NCBI GenBank assembly: GCA_964418695.1
Contig: CAYQMN010000006.1
Coordinates: 1 to 64,000 of the forward strand
DNA from: Prado023 sp964418695
Lineage (GTDB): Bacteria > Actinomycetota > Actinomycetes > S36-B12 > CAIYMF01
Length of the DNA: 64,000 nucleotides
Direction of reading: 5' to 3'
Below the pieces are notes generated by a model. That model ran no database searches. It was not told the DNA's origin and saw only the letters and a program-made list of their open reading frames with translations. The position numbers and the translations under genes were made by a program. This document shows, in pieces, positions 23,947 through 35,086 of the stretch (its first letter is position 1; each line of letters starts with the position of its first letter).

Positions 23947-25416
23947 TCAGTCGGCCAGCGCCAGCAGCTCCTCCATCTCGGCGTTGTACGCCGCGACAAG
24001 GTTGGCGATGTCCGGCACGACGTTCACGTCGGTCTTGAAGCCGACCCGGATCTGGCCGTTGTAGCTGAAGATGCACACGCCGATGGCCTGCTTGGACGCA
24101 CCGGGAACCCAGCCGAGGATGCCCACCAGCTCCTGCCCCGCGAAGTAGCGCGCGTGCTGTGGGCCGGGGACGTTGGTGGTGACCCCGATCGCCTTGTCGG
24201 CGAAGAACTCCTGGACGGAGCGGGACACCGTGGCGGTGAAGTTGCCGATGCGGCCCAGCGCGGTGCTCACGCCGAACGTCAGCAGCACCTCCGGGCCGTT
24301 CTTGATGACCTCCATGCGCTTGTGCACCTCGTCGAGGCGCTCGGCCGCGCTCTCCTGCTCCACCGGCAGGATGAACGCCACCAGGGCGAACCGGTTGCCC
24401 AGGAACTCCGGCAGCGGCTCGTCCACCGGCCGCAGGTTCACCGGGATCATCGTCATCAGATCCTTGCCGGTCTCCCCGCGCGTGGCCAGGTAGCGGCGGA
24501 TCCCGCCGGCCACGGCCGCGAGCATCAGATCGTTGACCGTGCCGCCGCGCGACTTGGCGGCGGCCTTGACCCGCGCCAGATCGTGCGGAGGCGCCCAGTC
24601 GGCGCGCTTGGCCCGGCCGGTGCGGCCGAACACCGCGACGTCCGGGGCGGTCCCGACGAGCAGCTTGTCCAGGGTGTCGGCCACGCCCGCGGACTGGTGG
24701 GCGATCGTGTCGACCAGGCTGCCTTCGCGGTCCAGGTCGAGCATCTCCAGCAGGCGGGTCGCCCCCGAGGTCGCCTTGACCCCGGCTGACAGGCCCAGCG
24801 TGCCCACCTTCGTGGCCGCGTGCAGGACCTTCTCCCGCTTGCGCCGGGCGTCGCGCTCCGAGGGGGTCTCCTCAGCCTGCGACGGCGCGTCGGCGGGATG
24901 CAGCCGGTCGGTGCTGGCCGCCGGGGTGGTGCCCTCGTCGGGAGTCTCGGTGGTCATCTCGATCAGGACCCGAGCCAGGGCGGTGCCGTCGGCCAGCGCA
25001 TGGTGGAAGCGGATCATCAGCGCGCCGAAGTCGTTGCCGTGCAGGACGTAGGCCTTCCACAGCGGCTTGTCGTGGGGGATCGGCTCGCTGAACCGGGCCT
25101 CGAGGAACCGCTGCAGCTCGATGCGGCCGCCGTTCCCGCCCAGCTCGTGCTCGGACAGATGGTTGGCGATGTCGAAGTCGGGATCCTCGATCCACTGGTC
25201 GCGGGCGCCCACGGTCGTCGAGAAGCGGGGCTTCCAGGCGAACACGGGGTAGCGCTCGACGAGCCGCTCCTGCAGCGCGGCGCGCACCGCCTCGAAGTCG
25301 AGCCGGTGGTCGAACCACATCACCGACTCGATCACCATGAGGTTCTCGGGGGTGTCCATGTTCAGCCACAGGGTGTCGTTGGCGGACAGTTCCATGAGGG
25401 CAGGAGCTTCAGTCAT
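23947..25416 (-). CDS. WS/DGAT-family O-acyltransferase
   Basis: A 489-residue acyl-CoA-dependent acyltransferase of the wax ester synthase/diacylglycerol acyltransferase family. The catalytic HHxxxDG motif is His138-His139-ALADG in MIRFHHALADG. The C-terminal domain has NDLMLAAVAGGIRRYLATRGE and the NVPGPQHARYFAG motif. It makes triacylglycerol or wax esters at the membrane face as a carbon store. The start at 25416 (MTEAPALMELSAND) fits the family N-terminus. It lies 99 nt from the PPK2 gene in the same direction, pairing storage lipid with polyphosphate metabolism, perhaps by chance. Confidence 0.9.
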   Translation of the reverse strand: MTEAPALMELSANDTLWLNMDTPENLMVIESVMWFDHRLDFEAVRAALQERLVERYPVFAWKPRFSTTVGARDQWIEDPDFDIANHLSEHELGGNGGRIELQRFLEARFSEPIPHDKPLWKAYVLHGNDFGALMIRFHHALADGTALARVLIEMTTETPDEGTTPAASTDRLHPADAPSQAEETPSERDARRKREKVLHAATKVGTLGLSAGVKATSGATRLLEMLDLDREGSLVDTIAHQSAGVADTLDKLLVGTAPDVAVFGRTGRAKRADWAPPHDLARVKAAAKSRGGTVNDLMLAAVAGGIRRYLATRGETGKDLMTMIPVNLRPVDEPLPEFLGNRFALVAFILPVEQESAAERLDEVHKRMEVIKNGPEVLLTFGVSTALGRIGNFTATVSRSVQEFFADKAIGVTTNVPGPQHARYFAGQELVGILGWVPGASKQAIGVCIFSYNGQIRVGFKTDVNVVPDIANLVAAYNAEMEELLALAD

Positions 25417-25515
25417 GGGGTCATCGTGGCCGAACCAATGCGCGGATGCGTGCTGGAGGCCGGGCAGCCGCACGCTGGCCCGCAGAACCGCAAGTGGGAC
25501 GTGCATCGGTTCGGC

Positions 25516-26340
25516 TCAGTAGCGCTCGGGCACCGGGTGATAGGCGTTGACCGGCGGCGGCGTCGCCTCGACCGTGCGGTCCGGCAGCTCGACGTGCTCG
25601 GTCTCCAGGTGCTCGTACGGGATCATCGAGAGGAAGTGGGTGATGATGTTGAGCCGCCCGCGCTTCTTGTCCTCGGTGTCCGCGACGAACCAGGGCGCCC
25701 ACGAGGTGCTGGTGGCCGGCAGCATCGCGTCGCGGGCGAGCGTGTAGTCGTCCCAGCGCGTGTAGGACGCCACGTCCATCGGGCTGAGCTTCCAGGTCTT
25801 GCGCGGGTCGTCGATGCGCCCGGTCAACCGCCGGGTCTGCTCCTGCGGGCTGACCTCCAGCCAGTACTTGAGCAGGATGATGCCGGACTCGACCATCGCC
25901 TTCTCGACGCCGGGGACCAGGTCGAGGAACCGCTCGACCTGGTCGGTCGGCGTGAAGCCCATGACCCGCTCGACGCCGGCGCGGTTGTACCAGCTGCGAT
26001 CGAAGATCACGATCTCGCCGCCGGCCGGCAGGTGGCGCACGTAGCGCTGGAGGTACATCTGGCTGAGCTCGCGGTCGCTGGGCGCCGGCAGCGCCACGAC
26101 CCGGAACACCCGCGGGCTCACCCGCTCGGTCAGCGCCTTGATGACCCCGCCCTTGCCGGCGCCGTCGCGACCCTCGAAGACGACACAGACCTTCGTCCCC
26201 GTGTGCTTGACCCACTCCTGCAGGGCGACCAGCTCGCCGTGCAGCCGCTTCATCTCGCGCTGGTACTCCTTCTCGCTGAGCTTCGCCGGGCGGCCGTCGG
26301 CGTCCGCGGGCTTCTTCGACTGCTTCTTGTCCTTGGCCAT
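25516..26340 (-). CDS. ppk2: Polyphosphate kinase 2
   Basis: A 274-residue single-domain PPK2. Walker A is FEGRDGAGKGG (residues 55-65). Walker B with the lid is IVIFDRSWYNRAGVERVMGF (about 111-130). Further family markers are LLKYWLEVSPQEQ and WKLSPMDVASYTRWDDYTLARD. It uses polyphosphate to phosphorylate nucleotides (class I, probably ADP or GDP) or the reverse. N-terminal residues 1-20 are Lys-rich and dispensable-looking. The ATG follows AGGAGCCCGGC. Nucleotide preference cannot be read from the sequence alone. Confidence 0.92.
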   Translation of the reverse strand: MAKDKKQSKKPADADGRPAKLSEKEYQREMKRLHGELVALQEWVKHTGTKVCVVFEGRDGAGKGGVIKALTERVSPRVFRVVALPAPSDRELSQMYLQRYVRHLPAGGEIVIFDRSWYNRAGVERVMGFTPTDQVERFLDLVPGVEKAMVESGIILLKYWLEVSPQEQTRRLTGRIDDPRKTWKLSPMDVASYTRWDDYTLARDAMLPATSTSWAPWFVADTEDKKRGRLNIITHFLSMIPYEHLETEHVELPDRTVEATPPPVNAYHPVPERY

Positions 26341-26419
26341 GCCGGGCTCCTCGTGGTCGCGCGGCGACCCCCGCAGCCGCCACTGCGATGGTAGCCACGG
26401 GGGTCGGGCGACGGGCGGC

Positions 26420-26914
26420 TCAGCGACCGAGGTCGCGGATGGCGGCCTCGGCCTGCGTCACGTCGATGCGACCGGCGGCCAGCTCGTCGAGCAGCCGGGC
26501 GACCTGCCCGGCTCGCTGGGCGGCGCCCTGGGTGGCGCGTTGGGTGGCCGAAGGCTCGGCGGCGTGCGCTGCGGCGTGCTCTGCCGGGTCGTCCCCGGGT
26601 CCGGTCGCCGACGCCGGATCGCCGGGATGCGACTCGGCGCCCAGGCCCAGGCGGTCCAGCACCTCGCCGAGCCGGGCGCGAGCCGTCGGGTAGGAGACCC
26701 CGAGGTGGGCCTGCACGTCGCGCACGTTGCCGCGGCCGCGCAGGAACACCTCGAGGATGGCCAGGTCGGTGGCGTCCAGCCGGCAGTACCGGCAGGTGTC
26801 GAAGTGCCCGGTGACCTCGGTCCCGCAGGTCGGGCAGCCCAGCCGCAACGTGATGAGCGAGTCCGAGCAGACCGGGCACAGCGCGGGCTGGCGGTGGGTG
26901 ATCGGCGCGGGCAT
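26420..26914 (-). CDS. DUF2089-type zinc-ribbon protein
   Basis: A 164-residue protein. The N-terminal 45 residues have four CxxC-type pairs: CPVC, CPTC, then CRYC with one shifted, indicating a zinc ribbon. The central domain (DLAILEVFLRGRGNVRDVQAHLGVSYPTARARLGEVLDRLGL) is a helix-turn-helix of the DUF2089 family. An Ala-rich linker leads to a helical SHOCT-like tail (LLDELAAGRIDVTQAEAAI). It is likely a transcription regulator. GGAGGTGCGCCG precedes the ATG. The gene follows the DUF4097-like gene (47 nt), and both carry similar tail helices, so the pair probably acts together. Confidence 0.85.
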   Translation of the reverse strand: MPAPITHRQPALCPVCSDSLITLRLGCPTCGTEVTGHFDTCRYCRLDATDLAILEVFLRGRGNVRDVQAHLGVSYPTARARLGEVLDRLGLGAESHPGDPASATGPGDDPAEHAAAHAAEPSATQRATQGAAQRAGQVARLLDELAAGRIDVTQAEAAIRDLGR

Positions 26915-26961
26915 CGGCGCACCTCCGGCGGGGGACGGGTCGCCGCGGCTGGTCGGCGCGG

Positions 26962-27765
26962 TCAGAGTACCGACACGACCAGCGACCCGAGGCGCGAGGA
27001 CATCTTCAGGCTGCCGGTGCCGTCGCCGACCACCATCGGATCGGTCAGCGTCGTGGTGCCGCCGCCGCGGCCCGGCTTCGCCTTGGTGACGGTGCCGTCC
27101 GTGGCGCGCACGGTGGCCGCGCCGAGCGTGGCCTCGCCGGTGATCGTGACGTCGGAGCCGGGCTGGATGCTGACCCGGGCCGAGCCTAGGTCGGCGCTCA
27201 CGGTCGAGATGCCGTGGAACTGCCAGTCGACGTCGGCGCTGCCGCTGGCCACGCTCAGGGCGAGCGGCCCGACGCCGTCGAAGAGCTTGGCCGAGCCGGC
27301 CTCGACGCCCACCGACGCGGGGGCGCGCAGCCCGCTGAGCTCCAGCGATCCGGCCACGACCAGCACCTCCAGCGGCAGGCTCGGGTTGACCCGGACGCGC
27401 AGGGTCGTGCCGGCCTTGTTGACGCTGGCCAGCCAGTTCATGAACGCCGAGCGCGGGGCCTCGGTCTGGTACTCCCCGGAGCTGAGGTCGGAGTGGATGG
27501 TCAGGGTGTCTCCGGAGTGGGAGACCCGGTGCGGGCCCTCGGCGACGGCGGTGTCGACCGTGGGGTCGGCGATGACGATGGTGCGCACGGCGCTGGCCCG
27601 GATGGCCAGCCGGGCGACGGGCACGGGCGGGGCCACGTGGGGGGTGGGAGGGCCGGTGGTGGCGGAGTCGGCCTCGGCGGCGGCGGCGATCAGGCCTTGG
27701 GCCTGCTCGGGGGTCAGCTCGCCGGCGGCGACGCGGTTCAGGATCTCGCTCAGGTCGGTAGTCAT
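26962..27765 (-). CDS. DUF4097-like beta-helical protein
   Basis: A 267-residue protein. Residues 1-30 (LSEILNRVAAGELTPEQAQGLIAAAAE) match the short helical segment at the end of the neighbouring DUF2089 protein. The rest is a repetitive beta structure (LEVLVVAGSLELSGL, VGVEAGSAKLFDGVG, LALSVASGSADVDWQ, STVSADLGSARVSI) typical of DUF4097/DUF4098 adhesin-like beta-helices. There is no signal peptide or membrane helix. These pairs are thought to be an anti-regulator or sensor with a DUF2089 regulator; here that is inference from gene order. Confidence 0.75.
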   Translation of the reverse strand: MTTDLSEILNRVAAGELTPEQAQGLIAAAAEADSATTGPPTPHVAPPVPVARLAIRASAVRTIVIADPTVDTAVAEGPHRVSHSGDTLTIHSDLSSGEYQTEAPRSAFMNWLASVNKAGTTLRVRVNPSLPLEVLVVAGSLELSGLRAPASVGVEAGSAKLFDGVGPLALSVASGSADVDWQFHGISTVSADLGSARVSIQPGSDVTITGEATLGAATVRATDGTVTKAKPGRGGGTTTLTDPMVVGDGTGSLKMSSRLGSLVVSVL

Positions 27766-27796
27766 GAGTCAACGGTAGGGGTCGAGGCCGCAATCT

Positions 27797-27819
27797 GACA
27801 AGTGGAAGTAGACAAATGG
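27797..27819. promoter_or_regulatory. Direct repeat GACAARTGG upstream of the DUF4097-like gene
   Basis: GACAAGTGG (27797-27805) and GACAAATGG (27811-27819), 14 bp apart, in a locally AT-rich patch 32 bp upstream of the DUF4097-like start. Direct repeats near one and a half turns apart are typical of a regulator site; the adjacent DUF2089 protein is a natural candidate. Not experimentally known. Confidence 0.4.
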
Positions 27820-28019
27820 TAACGCGGACTGAAGAAAGTGAAGCCTAAGGTGCCAGGAGTCGCCCAGGCTCCCCGCGCCGGCCGCGAGGCCCCGCAGATC
27901 GAGCCCTCTCGTGACCCGCCCCGGCCCACCAGGGTCCTCGCGCGGGGCCGTTCGCGGTCGTTACCTCTCGGAAACGTGCTGACACGAGTTCGCCACTTGG
28001 CTCTGGCCATAGTGCGGGC

Positions 28020-29671
<1,652 letters not shown>

Positions 29672-29678
<7 letters not shown>

Positions 29679-30598
29679 GCCGGATCGCCGAGGCGATGTT
29701 CTGGATCGGCCGCTACGTCGAGCGGGCCGAGGCGACCACCCGGCTGCTGGTCGAGCACCACCAGCTGCTCGTCGAGGACACCCGGCTGGATCCGGCCGTC
29801 GGTGTCGAGGCGCTGCTGCGACCCCTCTCGCTCATGCCGCCCGAGTCCGAGGAGGGGGCGCTGCCGTTGACCCCGGCCTCCCTGGTCACTCGGGTGGTCG
29901 GGCGCTCGGAGGACCCTTCCACGATCCTCGGATCGGTCGCGTTCGCCCGGGAGAACGCCCGGACGATCCGCGAGGCGCTGCCCGGGGACATGTTCGAGCG
30001 GTTGAACGCCACGCATCTGCGGATGCAGTCGGGCATCTCCACGGTCATCCCGGGGATCGCGCTGCGCGACCTGCTCGACGAACTGGCCGTGGTCACCGGG
30101 ATCATCGACTGGCAGATGCCGCGTGACGAGGGCCTGGTGTTCCTGCGCCTGGGCGCGGCGCTGGAGCGGCTGGACATGATGTCGCGCCTGCTCGACATCG
30201 ACCATGAGGCGCTCTGGCCGCAGGTCGGCGCGGCCACCACCCTGCGCGCGGCCGGTGGGCTCAACACGTTCCTGCGCACGCAGCGAACGCTGACCGCCGA
30301 CCAGGTGGAGGGATTCCTCGTGCTGGACCCGACGTTCCCCCGCTCGATGCTGCAGGCGGCGATCCGCGCTGAGCGGGCGGTCCGTCAGATGGGCACCTAC
30401 GTGAGCCCGCCGCAGATCAGCACGCTGCTGCGCACGGTGGGCATCCTGCGCGCCGAGCTGGAGTTCGCCAGCGCCAACCCGACGCCCGCGGACCTGCAGC
30501 TGCTCAGCGAGCGGGCCCGGGAGGCGGCCTACGAGGCCAGCGACGCGGTGTCGGCGGCGTTCTTCCGGCAGGCCGGCACGATCGTCTGGAGCCACTGA
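29672..30598 (+). CDS. Alpha-E domain protein (DUF403)
   Basis: A 308-residue all-helical protein of the alpha-E family, starting MLSRIAEAMFWIGRYVERAEATTRLL, the family signature, with later LRLGAALERLDMMSRLLD and SYEASDAVSAAFF-like helices. It overlaps the ATP-grasp gene by 7 nt and the transglutaminase gene by 1 nt, so the three are translated together. Biochemical function is unknown; its constant pairing with the ATP-grasp protein suggests it is a partner or accepts the activated product. Confidence 0.9.
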
Positions 30599-31449
30599 TG
30601 ACCCAGCGCCTGTCCGTGACGCACACGACGTCGATGGCCTACAGCGGCAACGTCCAGGCCTCGTTCAACGAGGCCCGGATGACTCCGCTGAGCACCTCGG
30701 GACAGCTCATGCTGCGCCACGAGCTCACCGTGAGCCCGAACGCCCGGGTCCACCGCTACGTCGACTACTGGGGCACCGCCGTCGAGGCGTTCGACGTCCA
30801 CCAGCCGCACAGTCGGCTGACCGTCCTCAGCACCTCGGTGGTCGACACCGTCGAGCGCTGGCGCCAGGCGCCGGGGGTCACCTGGGCGGACATGGGCTCG
30901 CAGGACGTGCGGGACCGGTGGTGCGAGTTCCTGGAGCGGGGCGCGTTCGTCGACGACGCCCGGGAGGACCCGCACCGCGAGCAGATCGTCGGCCAGCTGC
31001 GCCGGGCGCCGACGCCGCGCGCCGCGATCGGGCTGGCCATCGAGGTGGTCCGCGACCACATCGCGTACACCCCGGGCGCCACCCACGTGCACACCTCGGC
31101 CGGCGAGGCGTGGGCGGCCGGGCGCGGGGTGTGCCAGGACTTCAGCCACACGACGCTGTCGCTGCTGCGCGCGGTCGGCATCCCGGCGCGCTACGTGTCG
31201 GGGTACATCCACGAGGAGGAGGCCCAGATCGGCGTCCCCGGCGTGGGCGAGAGCCACGCGTGGGTGGAGGTCTGGAACGGGGGCTGGGAGGCCCACGATC
31301 CGACGAACGGGCGCTCCGTGGCCGCCGCGCACGTGCTGGTCGCCCGCGGCCGGGACTATCGCGACGTCTCCCCGCTCACGGGCATCTACGCCGGACCGCT
31401 CAGCCAGGACCCGGTCGTGGTCGTGGAGGTCACCCGACTGGCCCGCTAG
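30598..31449 (+). CDS. Transglutaminase-like cysteine peptidase family protein
   Basis: A 283-residue cytoplasmic protein with the N-terminal beta-barrel of bacterial transglutaminase-like proteins (residues 1-90) and a catalytic core. The triad is Cys179 in GRGVCQDFSHTTLSLLR, His220 in GESHAWVEVW and Asp234 in EAHDPTNG. No signal peptide. It probably hydrolyses or transfers amide bonds made by the ATP-grasp partner. It closes a three-gene overlapping operon that elsewhere may also encode an Anbu-type protease; none is visible here. Confidence 0.9.
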   Translation: MTQRLSVTHTTSMAYSGNVQASFNEARMTPLSTSGQLMLRHELTVSPNARVHRYVDYWGTAVEAFDVHQPHSRLTVLSTSVVDTVERWRQAPGVTWADMGSQDVRDRWCEFLERGAFVDDAREDPHREQIVGQLRRAPTPRAAIGLAIEVVRDHIAYTPGATHVHTSAGEAWAAGRGVCQDFSHTTLSLLRAVGIPARYVSGYIHEEEAQIGVPGVGESHAWVEVWNGGWEAHDPTNGRSVAAAHVLVARGRDYRDVSPLTGIYAGPLSQDPVVVVEVTRLAR

Positions 31450-31505
31450 GCGCGCCGCGCCGGTCGGCCGCCGCGAGCACCGGGCCGTCGCGCCGGGACG
31501 CTCGC

Positions 31506-33023
31506 TCAGTCGTTGCGGGGCTCGTGCGCTGGGGCCACCGGCTGCTCGGAGAGGAACCCGCCACCGCGGACCGAGGTCACCGAGCGGGGCAGGAACCGGG
31601 TGGACAGCTCCCGGGCCTTCTCCGCGAGGCCCGCGGCCAGGTACAGCGCGACGGCGTGTGCCAAGTCGCGCTCGCCCGCGGCGACCCGGGAGGTGCTGCG
31701 CGACTCCAGCCGGGCCAGCCCGCGCGCCTCGTAGAGCTCGGCGCGCTCGGCCACCAGCTCGCTGTCGGCGGCCAGCGCCAGCCCCTCCTCGGCGGCCCGG
31801 GCGGCCAGCAGCCGGCGGCCGGTCCCCAGCAGCGCCTTGGCGCGCAGCGCCGCCGCCTGGACCTGGGTGGACTCCGGAGTCCCCGGCTCCGGCTCGGCCA
31901 GCACCGCCAGTGCGTCGGCCGGCCGGCCCAGGTCGAGCAGGTTGCGGGCCAGGTGGTTGCGGATGTCGCCCACGAGCCAGGGCATCCCGGACTCCACCGC
32001 CCGCCCGGCCAGGGCAGCGTTGAGGGCCGCGGCCTCCTCGACCTGCCCGGTACGGGCCAGCAGGACCGCCCGGTTGGCGTCGGTGATGACCACCTGGGAG
32101 TCGCTGCCCAGCGCGTCGAAGACCGCGCGCGTGCGCCGGTAGAGCGCGTCGGCCTCCTCGAACTGGCCGATGGAGGCCATCGCGTTGGCCGCCTCCAGGT
32201 CGCAGCGGGCCCGGCCGTCCAGCTCTTCCAGCTCGTCGAACAGCTCGGCGGCGATCGACAGCTGGCTCAGAGCCTCCTCGTGCTGGCCGACCAGCCGCAG
32301 CGTCCAGCCCAGCCGGTAGTGCGCGTACGCGATCCGGGGCGTGTCGTGCTGGGCCTCGCGCACATGGATCGCGCTGCGCAGTCGCTCCAGCGCCTCGTCG
32401 TCGCGGCCCAGCTCGATCAGGGCGGCGGCCGCGCGGTCGTCGGCCCAGGGGACGGCGCCGGGCTCATCGGCGGTGCGGAACAGCGCGCGCGCCCGGTCGA
32501 TCGTCTCCAGCGCGTCGGCGTGCCGGCCCAGCCGGCCCAGCGCCTCGCCCAGCGACATCCACATGCGCCCGGCCTCGCCCGGATGCTCCTCGCTCTCGAA
32601 CAGGCGGGCCGCGCTGGACCAGTGATCCAGAGCCGCCTCGTCGTCGCCCAGATCGCCCAACGCGGAGGCCACCATCCCGTGGCACTCGGCGATCTCCGCG
32701 GGCTCGCCGTTGGCGCGCAGCAGGTCCGCGGCCTCCATGGCCACGTCGATGAGCTCCTTGGTGCGGTCCAGGCGCCGCAGGCCGGCCGCCTGGCCGAACA
32801 GGCTGCGGGCGGTCAGCAGCTCGTCGCCGGCCTCCCGGGCCTGCACGGCCGCGGACTCGGCCAGCGCCACCGACTGCTCGAACTCGCCGTCGGAGAACGC
32901 GCGCCCGCCCAGCTCGTGCAGAACTCGGGCGCGGTCCACGCCGGTCGCCTGCTCGAGCATCGCCCAGAGCTCGTCCTCGGTGATGTCCTCGGGGGTCAGA
33001 TCGTCATCCATCGGGCCAAGCAT
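31506..33023 (-). CDS. TPR-repeat protein
   Basis: A 505-residue soluble protein made almost wholly of tetratricopeptide repeats (about ten, e.g. WMSLGEALGRLGRHADALETIDRARALF and YRLGWTLRLVGQHEEALSQLSIAAELFDELEE). The N-terminal 25 residues are acidic (MDDDLTPEDITEDELW). There is no signal peptide or enzymatic domain. It is a scaffold; partner unknown. A GGAGTGGGGG site supports the ATG at 33023, with a Met four codons later as alternative. It is convergent with the transglutaminase gene, 56 nt apart. Confidence 0.85.
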   Translation of the reverse strand: MLGPMDDDLTPEDITEDELWAMLEQATGVDRARVLHELGGRAFSDGEFEQSVALAESAAVQAREAGDELLTARSLFGQAAGLRRLDRTKELIDVAMEAADLLRANGEPAEIAECHGMVASALGDLGDDEAALDHWSSAARLFESEEHPGEAGRMWMSLGEALGRLGRHADALETIDRARALFRTADEPGAVPWADDRAAAALIELGRDDEALERLRSAIHVREAQHDTPRIAYAHYRLGWTLRLVGQHEEALSQLSIAAELFDELEELDGRARCDLEAANAMASIGQFEEADALYRRTRAVFDALGSDSQVVITDANRAVLLARTGQVEEAAALNAALAGRAVESGMPWLVGDIRNHLARNLLDLGRPADALAVLAEPEPGTPESTQVQAAALRAKALLGTGRRLLAARAAEEGLALAADSELVAERAELYEARGLARLESRSTSRVAAGERDLAHAVALYLAAGLAEKARELSTRFLPRSVTSVRGGGFLSEQPVAPAHEPRND

Positions 33024-33099
33024 CCCCCACTCCAGGCCCGCACGCCGACGTGGCGTGGCACTGGTGGGGGCGTGGCGGGCCGCAGCCCGCGACCCGGCC

Positions 33100-34245
33100 C
33101 TACGGCATGACCGCCAGGGCCAGCCAGCACGCGAAGATCGTCAGGTGCACGCCGCCCTGCAGCAGGGTGGCCCGGCCGGGGGTCACCGTCAGCACCGAGA
33201 CGACGATCGTCAGAGCCATCAGCGCCATGTCGGCCGGGCGCAGGCCCAGCAGCAGGTGCAGGTCGAACACGATCGACACGATGGCGATCACCGGGATGGT
33301 CAGGCCGATGCTGGCCATGGCGGACCCGTAGGCGAGGTTGAACGAGCGCTGCACGTCGCCGTGGCCGTGCCGAGCCGCGCGGATCGCGGTGATCCCCTCG
33401 GGGGAGAGGATCAGCAGGCCGATGATGACGCCCACGGTGGTCAGCGGAAGCCCGGCCTTGAGCACCTGCTCCTCCAGCGCGGTGGAGATCGTCTTGGCCA
33501 GGCCGACCACCGCGGTCAGGGAGGCGAGCAGGTAGCCCAGCGAGAGCCAGGCCTGCCTCGACGTCGGCCGGTGGTCGGGCAGGTCGAACACGCCTGTCTC
33601 GGCGGACCCGGTGTGCTCGGGGTGCTCGACCGGCTTGGTCGCGGCCACCTGGGCCTTGAGCTGCGCGGACTTCGGCACAGGCTGGAACTGCTCGCGGTGC
33701 CGGATCGTCTGCACGTAGACGAACAGCGCGTACAGGAAGATCGAGGAGGTGGCGGCGAACACCAGCTGACCGGCGGTGAAGGTCGGGCCGCTCGTGCTGT
33801 CGGTGAAGTTGGGCAGCACCAGGCTGATCGTGCCGATGGCCGTGAGCGTGGCCAGCATCGCGCCGCTGCCCGAGGCGTGGAAGCGGGCGGTGACCGTGCG
33901 TCCGCGCAGCGTCGCGGCCAGCAGCGATGCGCCGACGATCCCGTTGCACGCGATCATGAAGGCGGCGAACACCGTGTCGCGGGCCAGCGAGTAGTTGGTG
34001 TCGCTGCCCACGGTCAACGCGATGATGAGGCCGACCTCGATGATCGTGACCGAGATGGCCAGCAGGAGCGTCCCGAACGGCTCGCCCAGCCGATGGGCCA
34101 GGACCTCCGCGTGGTGCACCGAGCCGATGACCGCGGTGGCCAGGACCGCGAACAGGGCGACGGCTGCCAGGCCGTGCGGGTGGCTGCCCCAGGTCAGCAC
34201 GAGGACGAGCAGCGACGCCAGCGGAATGATCGTCGGCGCGCGCAC
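33100..34245 (-). CDS. Ca2+/H+ (or Na+,K+/H+) antiporter, ChaA-like
   Basis: A 381-residue membrane protein of the CaCA superfamily with about 11 helices. It has the two duplicated ion-site motifs: EVLAHRLGEPFGTLLLAISVTIIEVGLI in the first half and GLLILSPEGITAIRAARHG...FNLAYGSAMASIGLTIP in the second. A cytoplasmic loop (about 215-260) rich in charged and Pro residues separates the halves. Start: GTG 34245 preceded by AAAGGA at 6 nt is preferred to the ATG five codons earlier. Calcium or sodium export in exchange for protons is the likely activity. Confidence 0.87.
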   Translation of the reverse strand: MRAPTIIPLASLLVLVLTWGSHPHGLAAVALFAVLATAVIGSVHHAEVLAHRLGEPFGTLLLAISVTIIEVGLIIALTVGSDTNYSLARDTVFAAFMIACNGIVGASLLAATLRGRTVTARFHASGSGAMLATLTAIGTISLVLPNFTDSTSGPTFTAGQLVFAATSSIFLYALFVYVQTIRHREQFQPVPKSAQLKAQVAATKPVEHPEHTGSAETGVFDLPDHRPTSRQAWLSLGYLLASLTAVVGLAKTISTALEEQVLKAGLPLTTVGVIIGLLILSPEGITAIRAARHGHGDVQRSFNLAYGSAMASIGLTIPVIAIVSIVFDLHLLLGLRPADMALMALTIVVSVLTVTPGRATLLQGGVHLTIFACWLALAVMP

Positions 34246-34321
34246 GCGGCATCCTTTCATGGCCGACAGGGGTCCGCATCGAGCGGCTGGGGGACCTCCC
34301 TGCGTGCTGTTGAATGCACCG

Positions 34322-35077
34322 GTGAGCGGCGCCGATGCATCCCTGACCCCCGCGGGCGACCTGCCCCCGGGGCGTCCCGAGGTCCAGGACAGCGGCGAGG
34401 GCGGCCAGGTTCGGGTCCCGGCGCATGCGGTGGTCACCGGGCACTACGCGACGTTCGTCGCGGTCTTCTGCGGGCTGCTCATCATCTCCAACATCGGGGC
34501 CACCAAGCTGATCGCCGCCGGACCGCTCATCACCGACGGTGGGGCGTTCCTGTTTCCGCTGGTGTACGTGGTCGGCGACGTGCTCTCCGAGGTCTACGGC
34601 TGGCGGGCCACCCGGCGGGCGATCTGGCTGGCCTTCGCCCTGTCGGGTCTGGCCGCACTGACGTTCTGGGTGGTGCAGCAGGCGCCGCCGGCTGCCGACT
34701 ACCAGAACCAGGACGCGTTCGAGGCGGTGCTGGGGTTCGTGCCGCGGATCGTGCTGGCCAGCCTGTGCGGCTTCGTCGTGGGCCAGCTGCTCAACTCCTG
34801 GGTTCTCGTCGCGATCAAGGCGCGCACCCAGGAGCGCAAGCTGTGGCTGCGGCTGGTCGGCTCGACGGCGGTGGGTGAGTTCGCCGACACGTTCGTGTTC
34901 TGCACGATCGCGTTCTACGGGGTCATCACGGGGGCGACGTTCGTCAACTACGTCGTGACCGGGTATGTGTACAAGGTCGCTGTCGAGGTGCTGGTGCTGC
35001 CCGTGACCTACCGGGTGATCGGCGTGGTCAAGCGGCACGAGCCGACGTACGGCCTGCAGTCGGCACCCGTGGGCTGA
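34322..35077 (+). CDS. Queuosine precursor transporter (VUT/YhhQ family)
   Basis: A 251-residue protein with an acidic/Pro-rich N-terminal tail (1-38) and six membrane helices. Family motifs include ISNIGATKLI, FLFPLVYVVGDVLSEVYGWRATRRAIW, LLNSWVLVAIKART and AVGEFADTFVFCTIAFYG. YhhQ-type transporters import preQ0, preQ1 or queuine-type bases. A tgt gene encoding the insertion enzyme lies 1.4 kb downstream on the opposite strand, supporting a salvage route. The GTG start is tentative; no clear ribosome binding site is seen and the N-terminal tail could be shorter. Confidence 0.85.
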   Translation: MSGADASLTPAGDLPPGRPEVQDSGEGGQVRVPAHAVVTGHYATFVAVFCGLLIISNIGATKLIAAGPLITDGGAFLFPLVYVVGDVLSEVYGWRATRRAIWLAFALSGLAALTFWVVQQAPPAADYQNQDAFEAVLGFVPRIVLASLCGFVVGQLLNSWVLVAIKARTQERKLWLRLVGSTAVGEFADTFVFCTIAFYGVITGATFVNYVVTGYVYKVAVEVLVLPVTYRVIGVVKRHEPTYGLQSAPVG

Positions 35078-35086
35078 CCCCGGCCA

